From: a bacterium
Lineage (GTDB): Bacteria; Verrucomicrobiota; Verrucomicrobiae; Limisphaerales; J093
Assembly (NCBI GenBank): GCA_021839785.1
Contig: JAKCAB010000482.1
Span: forward strand, 1-12,732
Length of the DNA stretch: 12,732 nt
Direction of reading: 5' to 3'
Part shown: positions 1 through 7,912 of the stretch, piece by piece
Layout of the letters: each line of letters begins with the position of its first letter
How positions within the stretch are numbered: position 1 is the stretch's first letter
Made by a program: the position numbers and the translations under genes
Notes under the pieces: generated by a model
What the model was told of the DNA's origin: nothing
Database searches by the model: none
The model's input: the letters and a program-made list of their open reading frames with translations, nothing else

Positions 1-4
1 CACC

Positions 5-3000
5 GTGAATAGGGAAACAGGGTTGCTCTCCTTTTCGCGGCGACCAAGCCGGCCTCTCGACTTCTCGACTACCACTACCCGCCGGTCAACCGTGGTCAGA
101 TTGCTCCGGCGGCGCTGCATTCTGTTGGCGGCGTTGCTGGGCTTGATCGCCCCGATGTCATTCGCCTCCGCCCAGACAGTCGTGGGCTGGGGCGCATTTG
201 CCACTCCGCCGGCCGACCTCGGCCCGGTGATCCAAATCGCCGCGGGAGGTTCCCATTACCTCGCGCTCCAGAGCGATGGCACCGTGCGCGCGTGGGGTTT
301 CGCCGCCAACTGCCAAACCAACGTCCCGGTGGGGCTATCCAATGTCGTTGCCATCGCGGCGGGTGACTACCACAGCCTGGCTCTGCGGACCGACGGCAGG
401 GTGACGACCTGGGGCTGCGACACGAAGTGGGAACTGGGCGCGGTGCCTGGCGAGGCCACCAACGTTGTTCAGATTTCGGCCGGCCAGCGCCATTCACTGG
501 CCGTGCGCGCAGACGGGACGGTCGTCGCCTGGGGAGTCAATGACGACGGCCAATGCGACGTACCCGACGACCTGCACGCCGTAGCCATCGCCGCGGGCGG
601 TGCCTTCTCGGTGGCGGTGAAACCGAACCGCACGGTCGTGGTGTGGGGAAACAACTTCTTCGGACAATGCCGGCCACCGGAAGGATTGCGTGAGGTCGTG
701 GCCATCGCGGCGGGCAGCAACCACGCCCTGGCACTGCGAACCGACGGCACCGTGATCGCCTGGGGTGACAACAGCAACGGGCAATGCGATCTCCCGGCGG
801 ACCTGACCGGCGTGTCGGCGATCGGCGCTTATGCCAACTACAGCCTCGCGCTCAAAGCCGATGGCACTGTGGTCGGTTGGGGAGTTGGGTCGGCGTCTCC
901 CCTGCCGCCGGAACTGACCAACGTCGTGGCGATCGCTGTTGGCGAGAGCGGGGCGTTGGCGCTGGTGGGCACCGAAAGTCCGTACCTGGTGCGCGATATT
1001 GCCAACTACGACGCCGTTTTGGGAACCCCCGTCACCTTTGCCGCCGCTGTTCACGGCGCCGAACCGCTCGGTTTTCAGTGGTTCAAGGACGGACAAGCCT
1101 TGGCGGACGGCGAAGGCCTGGCCGGAACCGCCACGCCACAGCTTGTGATCGAAAAGGCGCGCTTGGAGGACTCCGCCCGGTATTGGCTCGTGGCGAGCAA
1201 CGCCAGTGGCACCGTCACCACCTCGCCGGCGCGGCTTGGCGTCTTCGCCGCGCCGCGAATCGAACGGCAACCGGAGCCAGCGGATCGTTCGCTTGGCTCA
1301 ACAGCCACCTTGTCGGTAACAGTCTCGGGAGTGGAGCCGATGACTTACCAGTGGTTCAGCAACGGAACACCGCTGGCGGACAACGACAAAGTCGGGGGCG
1401 CCAACCAGAGTTCCTTGGAACTGCGCGGCCTGGAGTTCAGCGACTCAGGGGCGTATGCACTGGTAGTTTCCAATGCGTTCGGTTCCGTGACCAGCCATGT
1501 GGCTCAGGTGACGGTGGGCCAAATCGACGGTTGGGGAGAGAATTGGTGCGGAGAACTGGATGTTCCACCCGGACTCGACGACGTGGTCATGCTGGCGGCT
1601 GGAGACCTCCATGCCCTTGCGCTCCGAAGCGACGGCACAGTGGTCGCATGGGGAGACAATCTCCACGGTCAGTGCGATGTCCCGGAGGATCTCCACGACG
1701 CGGTGGCCATCGCCGCCGGGGGATCGCACAGTCTGGCATTGCGGCGAAACGGGACGGTGGTGACTTGGGGCTATGACAAGCGCGGACTTCTGCAAGTGCC
1801 GTCAGGACTCGACCAGGTGACCGCCATCGCCGCTGGAATGAACCATAGTCTGGCGCTGCGTGCCGACGGCACCGTGGTCTGTTGGGGATTTGAAAGCCCG
1901 CTGAATTCCGAGGTGGCTTCCGACTTGCGCGAAGTCGTGGCCATCGCTGCCGGAGGAAAGCAATCGATGGCCCTGAAGGCCAACGGCACCGTAATCACTT
2001 GGGGTGGCAAGGACTACACGGATCCACCGCCGGGCCTCAGAGACGTTGTAGGCATAGCCACCGGTCGTTTTCATAGTCTGGCCTTGAAGGGAGACGGGAC
2101 GGTAGTCGGCTGGGGACCGAAGTATGCCCCCGGCGCCTTGGTGCCGGAGGGGCTGTCGAATGTGGTCCAGATCGCGGCCGGGGCGCAGTTCAGCGTGGCC
2201 TTGAAAAGCGACGGTACCGTGCTTGCATGGGGCCGAAACAACTCCGGCCAGTCAAGTCCGCCTGCGGATTTGCAGGGTGTTGTCAACATCGCCGCGGGCG
2301 GCGCCTACACGCTCGTTCTGAAAGGCGACGGACGGCCTTGGCTCGTCAATCCGCCTCACTCCCGCAAAGCCACCCTTGGACAGCAGGTGCTCCTGAGCGC
2401 GAACATAAGCGGGACCGAACCACTGAGCTATCGCTGGTTGAAGGACGGCCAACCTCTCGACAACGGTGCCGGAGTGACGGGCACGGGTGGGCCAAACTTG
2501 ACCATTCTCCGGGCGACCTACGACCGCGAAGGCTACTACCAGTTGACCGTGAGCAACGCGTTGGGCGCTGTCACCACCGAACCGTTTTGGTTGAGTGTCA
2601 ACCAAGTGGTCGGCTGGGGTGACGACGCTTTCGAACAAGCTGACGTTCCCGCACACACTCGGGATGTGGTGGCTCTGGCTGCCGGCGACTCTCACACACT
2701 GGCGCTGCATTCTGACGGCTCCCTCTCGGCATGGGGCGAAGGTAGCGACGAGCAAACCGACGTGCCCGAGGGCCAATGGATGGCGGTGGCCGCGGGGGCG
2801 TTCCACAACGTGGGACTTCGGCCCGACGGCACCGTGGCGGCCTGGGGGCGCGACCGGTCGGGGCAATGCGATGTCCCGGCGGGTCTCTCCAATGTCGTCG
2901 CCATCGCGGCTGGCGGCGCTCACAGCCTCGCGCTGCGTGCCGACGGCACCCTGGCCGCCTGGGGTAAAACCCTGGTGCCTCCAGGACTGAGCAACGTCGT

Positions 3001-6000
3001 GGCCATCGCCGCGGGAAACTTCCATTCGCTGGCGTTGCGTGCGAACGGCGAAGTCGTTGCGTGGGGCTTCAACCGGGTCGGTCAATGCGTCGTTCCGCCG
3101 GGGCTGAGTGACGTGGTCCGCATTGCCGCTGGCGGATTTCACTCTCTGGCGCTCCGCCGAGACGGCACGGTGGTCGCCTGGGGCCTGAACCGCTCCGGCC
3201 GGTGCGATGTCCCGCCCGGCTTGAGCAATGTGGTCGCCATCGCTGCCGGTGGTTATCACAGCCTGGCCTTGCGGGCGGATGGCACGATCGTCGGCTGGGG
3301 CCTGAACCGGGCGGGACAATGCGACCCGCCGACCGGTTCTCTCACGGCCAGGACCCTTGCGGCGGGTCGCATACACAGCCTGGCGGTAGCCGGTGAAGGA
3401 CAGCCGGAATTCCTCCGGCCAATTGGGGTCGAGGCAGTTGCAGGCGGCGGCGTGCGGTTGCAGGGTTTCCCGCTGGGCGATGCGCCCATGACGTACCAGT
3501 GGTTTCGGGGCGAACAGCCGCTGAACAACGGTGGCGGCGTCGCGGGCGCGGACACGCCTGTCTTGCTCCTGGAGCCAGAGGCCGCGACGCCCGGCTCTTA
3601 TTCGTTGCATGTGGTGAACGCCCTCGGCGAAGCGCGGAGTGTGCCCGCCGACTTGAGCACTGCCTTGGGACCGCGCCTCCGGCTGCTGCCTTCGGGTCGC
3701 GAAGTGCTTCAAGGCTCGCGGGTGCTTCTCACGGCCGACGTGGAAGGCGCCCTGCCGATGACCTTCCAGTGGCTGTGGAACGGTGTGCCGCTCAGCGAAG
3801 GAACCGGCCTAAGCGGCACAACTTCACCGGTCCTGGAAATTGAAGCCGTCACGCCCGGAAACGCCGGAGAATACCGGCTCGCTGCCACGAATGCCTACGG
3901 TAGTGCCGTCAGCGCCGCACTGGACCTTTCGGTCAGCAACGTCCGCGCTTGGGGAAACAACCGGTATGGTCAGGCTCTGTTGCCTTACAGTCTACGCGGA
4001 GTGAAAGAGGTCTCTACGATAGCCGACCATGCGCTGGCGCTGCGCGGAGATGGAACGATTATGGCTTTGGGAGCCAACGAGTATAATCAATGTGACATAC
4101 CCGTCGGCTTAACCAACGTTCTAAGCCTTGCCGCTGGAACTATGCACAGCTCAGCGTTGACGGGTGAGGGTAAGGTTGTAACTTGGGGTAGCCACTTGCC
4201 GGCTCCCCATCCAATTCCCGCAGCGGTAACGAACGTGATGGCAATTGCGGCGGGTTACACTTGCTATGCGTACCGCCGTGACGGCCAAGTACTCTCCTGG
4301 GTGGCTGGAAGTACAAATCTTTGGCCGGTGACTCTGACTTTGGGGAGTCTCGATCCCATGACTGGTGGGCCTTGCAGATCGGCGATCACTGGGCAACTGG
4401 CGGCCCGCAGCGGATTTGGCGGGCTTAACGCTGCCGTAGTTGATATTGCCCCCGGGACTTCATTTGACTACGGGCTGACATCTGATGGTCACATTCTAAG
4501 GTGGGACTCACAACCCTATTTCCCCAAACCAACAGCACTGCTAAGCGAAGCAGTTTCGTCCATATCTGCCTTCGGTTATCTCTGCTCAGCACTCACATTA
4601 GATGGAAGGGTACTCACCGCGAGTAGCGCTTGGACAACGGATCTAGCTTTTACACAATCCAAAGACAGGGTGGTTGCGATTGCCACTGGAAACGGCTTTT
4701 GTCTTGCACTCACTGAACGCGGCGATGTGGTAAGTTCGGGGACGATTATTCTTCCTCCTCCAAACCTTAACGACGCGATAGCACTGTCGGCTGGAGGCGG
4801 ACACAGCCTAGCCGTCCGCGCTGATGGCAGCGTTGCGGCGTGGGGCGATAACCGACGCGGGCAATGCAATGTACCCCCACAAGCTTCCAACGTCGATGCG
4901 GTCGCCGCCGGGTACGCCGTTGCATCCGCCGGTTCACACAGCCTGGCGCTGCGCAGCGATGGCGTCGTCATCGCCTGGGGTGATAACAGTAGGCATCAAA
5001 CGAACGTCCCTCCGGATTTGAACGGCGTCGTAGCCATAGCCGCGGGTGCCGGACATAGTCTAGCGTTGAAGGCCGACGGACGGGTGACAGCCTGGGGAAC
5101 CAACGACCATGGACAATGCACCGTTCCAGCCGATCTGCCGCCGGTTCTCGCCATAGCTGCTGGGGCTTTTCACAGTATGGCCCTCAAAGCCGACGGCACA
5201 GTAACTTGCTGGGGAGCCAACAGCTCTGGCCAATGCAACGTGCCCGAAGACTTGTCGGATGTGATCGCGGTGGCCGCCGGGAAGTACCACAGCGTGGCCC
5301 TCCGGCGCGACGGTACGGCCGTCGCTTGGGGCAACGCCACCGCCGGTTCGGCCGAAGTCGCGAACTGGTCGAACATCGTGGCGATCGCGGCCGGGGGCAT
5401 GAACACGGTCGGGCTGAGAGGCGATGGCACGGTCGTCGTTGCGGGCAATAACACGTATGGGCAGAACGATGTCCCCACCGATCTCAGAAACGTGGATCAA
5501 ATCGCCGCCGGCGATGGCTATGTGCTGGCGACCACAGGTGAGGGGTCGCTGGCCCACGCCTTGGGCGGCGCCGGCTTGGCCTGGCAAACCGGCGGCCAAT
5601 TGCCTTGGCTCGCACAACTCCAGGTGACGCGGGACGGCGCGCTGGCGGCGCAAAGCGGCGCGGTGCAGCCCGGCGAGGAATCGTGGGTGGAAACCACGGT
5701 GCACGGGCCGGGCGTCCTGCGTTTCTGGTGGCGGCTCGCGCCGGCCGAAACCACGGCCAGCCTGGAACTGCTCGTGAACGGCGCACCCGTTGCAGCCCTG
5801 ACCCAAGCCACCGATTGGGAAGCTAAATCTGTCGGCGTGCGCTCCGGCCTTTCCACGGTCCGTTGGCGCTACGCCCGCGAGAGCGGCACGCCGGAGGCCG
5901 GCAGCGGCGCCTGGCTCGACGCGGTCGAGTTCACGCCCGCGGAGCCGCCGATACTTGCGGTGTTGTGGGTTGACGCCTCGCAGGTGGCAGTGCGCTTCGA

Positions 6001-6166
6001 TTCGGTGCAAGGCCTGGCGTACGTCCTGCAAAGCGCTTCCACACTCCAAGGGGCGGCAACCGAATGGAATCCCGTGTCCACCGTCGTCGGCACGGGTCAA
6101 CCGGCGGTGGTGCCGGTGCAAATTGAGGATGGGGCGACGCGGTTTTTCCGGCTGGTCATCGAATAA
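5..6166 (+). CDS. Giant secreted protein with five RCC1-repeat arrays and five Ig-like domains
   Basis: Exported protein of 2053 residues; molecular role unknown, with adhesion or polymer/ligand binding at or outside the cell surface the likeliest guess. A basic stretch (about R32-R37), a hydrophobic core and an ASA|Q site near residue 56 form a signal peptide. Then come RCC1_2-type repeats of about 38 residues (core 'VVAIAAGxxHSLALRxDGTVVAWG') at about 58-322, 506-777, 866-1132, 1313-1588 and 1589-1845. Ig-like domains without cysteines ('PxxYQWxxNG ... YxLxVxNxxG') lie at about 325-414, 415-505, 777-867, 1133-1221 and 1222-1312. A beta-rich module (about 1850-1978) and a tail ending FFRLVIE follow; such tails are common in Verrucomicrobiota exported proteins. 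The start is uncertain: GTG at 5 gives a long N-terminus, GTG at 92 gives a compact signal peptide, and the frame is open to the window edge. The fold call is strong and the function is not known. Confidence 0.9.
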   Translation: MNRETGLLSFSRRPSRPLDFSTTTTRRSTVVRLLRRRCILLAALLGLIAPMSFASAQTVVGWGAFATPPADLGPVIQIAAGGSHYLALQSDGTVRAWGFAANCQTNVPVGLSNVVAIAAGDYHSLALRTDGRVTTWGCDTKWELGAVPGEATNVVQISAGQRHSLAVRADGTVVAWGVNDDGQCDVPDDLHAVAIAAGGAFSVAVKPNRTVVVWGNNFFGQCRPPEGLREVVAIAAGSNHALALRTDGTVIAWGDNSNGQCDLPADLTGVSAIGAYANYSLALKADGTVVGWGVGSASPLPPELTNVVAIAVGESGALALVGTESPYLVRDIANYDAVLGTPVTFAAAVHGAEPLGFQWFKDGQALADGEGLAGTATPQLVIEKARLEDSARYWLVASNASGTVTTSPARLGVFAAPRIERQPEPADRSLGSTATLSVTVSGVEPMTYQWFSNGTPLADNDKVGGANQSSLELRGLEFSDSGAYALVVSNAFGSVTSHVAQVTVGQIDGWGENWCGELDVPPGLDDVVMLAAGDLHALALRSDGTVVAWGDNLHGQCDVPEDLHDAVAIAAGGSHSLALRRNGTVVTWGYDKRGLLQVPSGLDQVTAIAAGMNHSLALRADGTVVCWGFESPLNSEVASDLREVVAIAAGGKQSMALKANGTVITWGGKDYTDPPPGLRDVVGIATGRFHSLALKGDGTVVGWGPKYAPGALVPEGLSNVVQIAAGAQFSVALKSDGTVLAWGRNNSGQSSPPADLQGVVNIAAGGAYTLVLKGDGRPWLVNPPHSRKATLGQQVLLSANISGTEPLSYRWLKDGQPLDNGAGVTGTGGPNLTILRATYDREGYYQLTVSNALGAVTTEPFWLSVNQVVGWGDDAFEQADVPAHTRDVVALAAGDSHTLALHSDGSLSAWGEGSDEQTDVPEGQWMAVAAGAFHNVGLRPDGTVAAWGRDRSGQCDVPAGLSNVVAIAAGGAHSLALRADGTLAAWGKTLVPPGLSNVVAIAAGNFHSLALRANGEVVAWGFNRVGQCVVPPGLSDVVRIAAGGFHSLALRRDGTVVAWGLNRSGRCDVPPGLSNVVAIAAGGYHSLALRADGTIVGWGLNRAGQCDPPTGSLTARTLAAGRIHSLAVAGEGQPEFLRPIGVEAVAGGGVRLQGFPLGDAPMTYQWFRGEQPLNNGGGVAGADTPVLLLEPEAATPGSYSLHVVNALGEARSVPADLSTALGPRLRLLPSGREVLQGSRVLLTADVEGALPMTFQWLWNGVPLSEGTGLSGTTSPVLEIEAVTPGNAGEYRLAATNAYGSAVSAALDLSVSNVRAWGNNRYGQALLPYSLRGVKEVSTIADHALALRGDGTIMALGANEYNQCDIPVGLTNVLSLAAGTMHSSALTGEGKVVTWGSHLPAPHPIPAAVTNVMAIAAGYTCYAYRRDGQVLSWVAGSTNLWPVTLTLGSLDPMTGGPCRSAITGQLAARSGFGGLNAAVVDIAPGTSFDYGLTSDGHILRWDSQPYFPKPTALLSEAVSSISAFGYLCSALTLDGRVLTASSAWTTDLAFTQSKDRVVAIATGNGFCLALTERGDVVSSGTIILPPPNLNDAIALSAGGGHSLAVRADGSVAAWGDNRRGQCNVPPQASNVDAVAAGYAVASAGSHSLALRSDGVVIAWGDNSRHQTNVPPDLNGVVAIAAGAGHSLALKADGRVTAWGTNDHGQCTVPADLPPVLAIAAGAFHSMALKADGTVTCWGANSSGQCNVPEDLSDVIAVAAGKYHSVALRRDGTAVAWGNATAGSAEVANWSNIVAIAAGGMNTVGLRGDGTVVVAGNNTYGQNDVPTDLRNVDQIAAGDGYVLATTGEGSLAHALGGAGLAWQTGGQLPWLAQLQVTRDGALAAQSGAVQPGEESWVETTVHGPGVLRFWWRLAPAETTASLELLVNGAPVAALTQATDWEAKSVGVRSGLSTVRWRYARESGTPEAGSGAWLDAVEFTPAEPPILAVLWVDASQVAVRFDSVQGLAYVLQSASTLQGAATEWNPVSTVVGTGQPAVVPVQIEDGATRFFRLVIE
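176..970 (+). repeat. RCC1 repeat array 1 (seven motifs)
   Basis: Codes for seven 'AAGxxHSLAL' motifs about 38 codons apart, starting right after the signal peptide. Seven motifs equal one RCC1-type seven-bladed beta-propeller. The array opens with a lone 'VVGWG' strand. The seventh motif (GESGALAL) has lost its own 'DGTVVAWG' strand and runs into the first Ig-like domain. Motifs 6 and 7 are the most worn. Confidence 0.8.
1520..2335 (+). repeat. RCC1 repeat array 2 (seven motifs)
   Basis: Codes for seven motifs from GDLHALAL to GGAYTLVL, opened by a lone 'IDGWG' strand and closed by 'GDGRPWLV', which leads into the third Ig-like domain. The motif histidine is replaced in three of the seven repeats (GGKQSMAL, GAQFSVAL, GGAYTLVL), so that position cannot be a shared catalytic residue. 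Confidence 0.8.
2600..3400 (+). repeat. RCC1 repeat array 3 (seven motifs)
   Basis: The most regular array: seven motifs from GDSHTLAL to GRIHSLAV, opened by 'VVGWG' and closed by 'GEGQPEFL'. Repeats 4 to 7 are very alike, which suggests recent duplication or gene conversion. Repeat 3 is about five residues shorter than the others because its 'NRxGQC' loop is missing (AAWGKTLVPPGLS). Confidence 0.8.
3941..4768 (+). repeat. RCC1 repeat array 4, degenerate and G+C-poor
   Basis: Six recognisable but weak motifs (ADHALAL, GTMHSSAL, GYTCYAYR, GTSFDYGL, FGYLCSAL, GNGFCLAL), opened by 'VRAWG'. A longer stretch at about 4300-4435 may hide a seventh. By hand count 4441-4740 is about 51% G+C, against about 70% in sampled lines of the neighbouring arrays, and codon choice shifts to A/T-ending codons. 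The array joins array 5 with no Ig-like spacer. Its edges coincide with the composition change, so it may be a separately acquired module. Confidence 0.65.
4769..5539 (+). repeat. RCC1 repeat array 5 (seven motifs)
   Basis: Seven motifs from GGGHSLAV to GDGYVLAT, G+C-rich like arrays 1 to 3. It lacks its own opening 'WG' half-repeat; the preceding strand VVSSG belongs to the last motif of array 4. The second motif carries a seven-residue insertion (AAGYAVASAGSHSLAL) that looks like a partial local duplication. The last motif leads into the C-terminal beta-rich module. Confidence 0.75.
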
Positions 6167-6249
6167 AGCCGGCTTTGGGCGTAGCCAGGAGCGGAAGGTA
6201 ATCGAGACAGATCAATTAGGCGAACCTGCGAGGGTCTGTGTGCTGGCGC

Positions 6250-6267
6250 GCCGGCTTCCCAGCCGGC
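6250..6267. repeat. Palindromic hairpin element (7-bp stem, 4-nt loop)
   Basis: GCCGGCT and AGCCGGC form a perfect 7-bp stem around a TCCC loop. No T-run follows. The word GCCGGCTT also occurs at 6168-6175. The element may be a REP-like interspersed palindrome or help protect the upstream mRNA end. Confidence 0.45.
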
Positions 6268-6330
6268 TTAACGCTTCGGCCCAAACCGGCACCAGCATTC
6301 CAACCGCGCAGGCCATTCCCAACGCGGTAG

Positions 6331-6348
6331 GCCGCTTGAGAAAGCGGC
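6331..6348. repeat. Palindromic hairpin element (7-bp stem, GAGA loop)
   Basis: GCCGCTT and AAGCGGC form a perfect 7-bp stem closed by GAGA, a stable GNRA-type tetraloop on the plus strand. It has the same size and build as the hairpin at 6250-6267, which lies about 60 bases upstream. The pair may be parts of one interspersed repeat. No T-run follows. Confidence 0.45.
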
Positions 6349-6581
6349 GCTCCGCCATATGCGGCGCAGAGCCGAACCAAGCGACCGGGACGGACGCACT
6401 CCCCGCTTTTGATTGAATCGCCGGGCCGCGAATTGGAGGGCTAGGCGCCGGCGACAAATCGGCTTTTCTTCCGCGAGCGGGCTGGCTTAATCGCCGTCAG
6501 CGCCACCGTCTCCCTTCGGGCCGCGCCTTCTCTGTTGGCTGGTGCGAGCGAAAACTCCGACGCGGTGGCCGACGACACCGA

Positions 6582-7874
6582 ATGTATTGGCAACCCGAAA
6601 TCGAGACGCTCCCGGCGAAATCGCTGCAAGAACTCCAACTCCGACGCCTGCGCGAAGTGGTCGCGCGCGTGGCCGCCACCGTGCCGTTTTACCAACGCAA
6701 ACTGGCCGACGCCGGCGTGCGCGCCGATGCCATCCGGTCGCTGGCCGACGTGCGCCGGCTGCCTTTCACGACCAACGCGGACCTGCGCGAGAATTACCCG
6801 GCCGGTCTGCTCGCCGTGCCACGAGCAGAGGTCGCGCGCCTGCACACTTCGAGCGGCACCACCGGCAAGCCCAAGGCGCTGTTCTTTTCCCGCCGCGACG
6901 TGGACCAAGCCGCCGAATTGATCGCGCGCTGCCTGGTCATGACGGGCTGCCGCCGCGGCGACGTGCTGCAAAACATGATGACCTACGGCCTGTTCACCGG
7001 CGCGCTGGTCATGCATTACGGCGCGGAAAAGGCGGGCCTGATGGTCATTCCCGCCGGCCCGGGCAACTCGGAGCGGCAGTTGATGTTGATGCAGGATTTC
7101 CGCACCACCGTGTTCCACACCACGCCGAGCTACGCGCTTTACCTCGCCGATTTCATGGAGAAGGCCGGTGTCGATCCGCGTCGCGACCTCGCGTTGCGCA
7201 AGGCCTTCATCGGCGCCGAGGCGCATTCGGAGGAAACGCGGCGCAAGGTCGAAAACGCGTTTGGCATTGACGCCTACAATTCGTACGGCCTGTCCGAAAT
7301 GAACGGTCCCGGCGTGGCGTTCGAGTGCGAGCAAAAGCGCGGAATGCACCTCTGGGAGGACAACTTTCTCCTCGAAATCATCGACCCCGCGACGGGCGAA
7401 CCGGTGCCTGACGGCGAGCGTGGCGAATTGGTGCTCACCACCCTGAACCGCGAGGCCATGCCTTTGCTGCGTTATCGCAGCCGCGACATCACCGCGGTGA
7501 TCCCCGAGCCTTGCCCCTGCGGGCGCACGCATCGGCGGCTCAGCCGCATCACGGGTCGCGCCGACGACATGCTGGTGGTGCGCGGCGTGAACTTGTACCC
7601 GCAGCAGATCGAGCGCGTCCTGATGGGCGTGCCCGAGTTGGGTCGCAATTACCTGATTCACCTGCGTGGCCTGGACGAGATAACCGTCAAGGTGGAGTTG
7701 GCGCCGGCCAGCTTTGACGGGCGCGCAGAGAATCTGTTGCGGCTCGAAGGCCGGGTGGCCGAGAAACTCCGCGCGGAAATCCTGGTCAAACCGCGGGTCG
7801 AACTGGTCGCGCCGGGTTCGCTCCCGGTGAGCGAAGGCAAGGCGCGCCGCGTGATCGACGAACGCGTGCTCTGA
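6582..7874 (+). CDS. paaK: Phenylacetate-CoA ligase family protein (PaaK-type)
   Basis: Adenylate-forming enzyme expected to activate an aryl acid such as phenylacetate with ATP and CoA in the cytoplasm (EC 6.2.1.30 type); the exact substrate is not readable. At 430 residues it matches the family's usual length. Visible motifs are the phosphate-binding loop SSGTTGKPK (90-98), YGLSEMNGPG (235-244), RYRSRD (297-302), the hinge/acyl-site GRADDMLVVRGVNLYP (325-340) and a C-terminal GK (419-420) with the probable catalytic lysine. C249, H256, C311 and C313 (CPCGRTH) fit the zinc site seen in some PaaK relatives. The N-terminus MYWQPEIE is typical of the group and supports the ATG at 6582, although no strong Shine-Dalgarno precedes it. 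A two-ACT-domain gene follows 38 bases downstream, a recurrent pairing in which the ligase handles acids made from aromatic 2-oxo acids. Confidence 0.93.
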   Translation: MYWQPEIETLPAKSLQELQLRRLREVVARVAATVPFYQRKLADAGVRADAIRSLADVRRLPFTTNADLRENYPAGLLAVPRAEVARLHTSSGTTGKPKALFFSRRDVDQAAELIARCLVMTGCRRGDVLQNMMTYGLFTGALVMHYGAEKAGLMVIPAGPGNSERQLMLMQDFRTTVFHTTPSYALYLADFMEKAGVDPRRDLALRKAFIGAEAHSEETRRKVENAFGIDAYNSYGLSEMNGPGVAFECEQKRGMHLWEDNFLLEIIDPATGEPVPDGERGELVLTTLNREAMPLLRYRSRDITAVIPEPCPCGRTHRRLSRITGRADDMLVVRGVNLYPQQIERVLMGVPELGRNYLIHLRGLDEITVKVELAPASFDGRAENLLRLEGRVAEKLRAEILVKPRVELVAPGSLPVSEGKARRVIDERVL

Positions 7875-7912
7875 ACTTCGGCGTTTCGCGCATCGCCATT
7901 GGAAATAAAACC

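Larger units (their letters stand above)
6167..6581. other. Intergenic region between the giant secreted protein and the CoA ligase gene
   Basis: This 415-base gap has no convincing gene; the reading frames crossing it have no family features. A 12-bp palindrome, AAAGCCGGCTTT (6165-6176), overlaps the upstream stop codon. Two 7-bp hairpins follow at 6250-6267 and 6331-6348. Neither is followed by a T-run, so a standard intrinsic terminator is not supported. No clear -35/-10 pair or riboswitch was recognised ahead of the ligase. Confidence 0.6.

Noticed and set aside
2252..3712. Long minus-strand reading frame of 486 codons opposite the giant gene
   Set aside because: It is the antisense of the RCC1 repeats; its peptide only shows a mirror repeat pattern (for example 'HGAVGxQRQ') with no family, and G+C-rich repeats easily leave such frames open.
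5955..6416. Plus-strand frame overlapping the end of the giant gene and the following gap
   Set aside because: It begins inside the giant gene in another frame, is rich in Arg/Cys/Ser and has no start signal or recognised domain.
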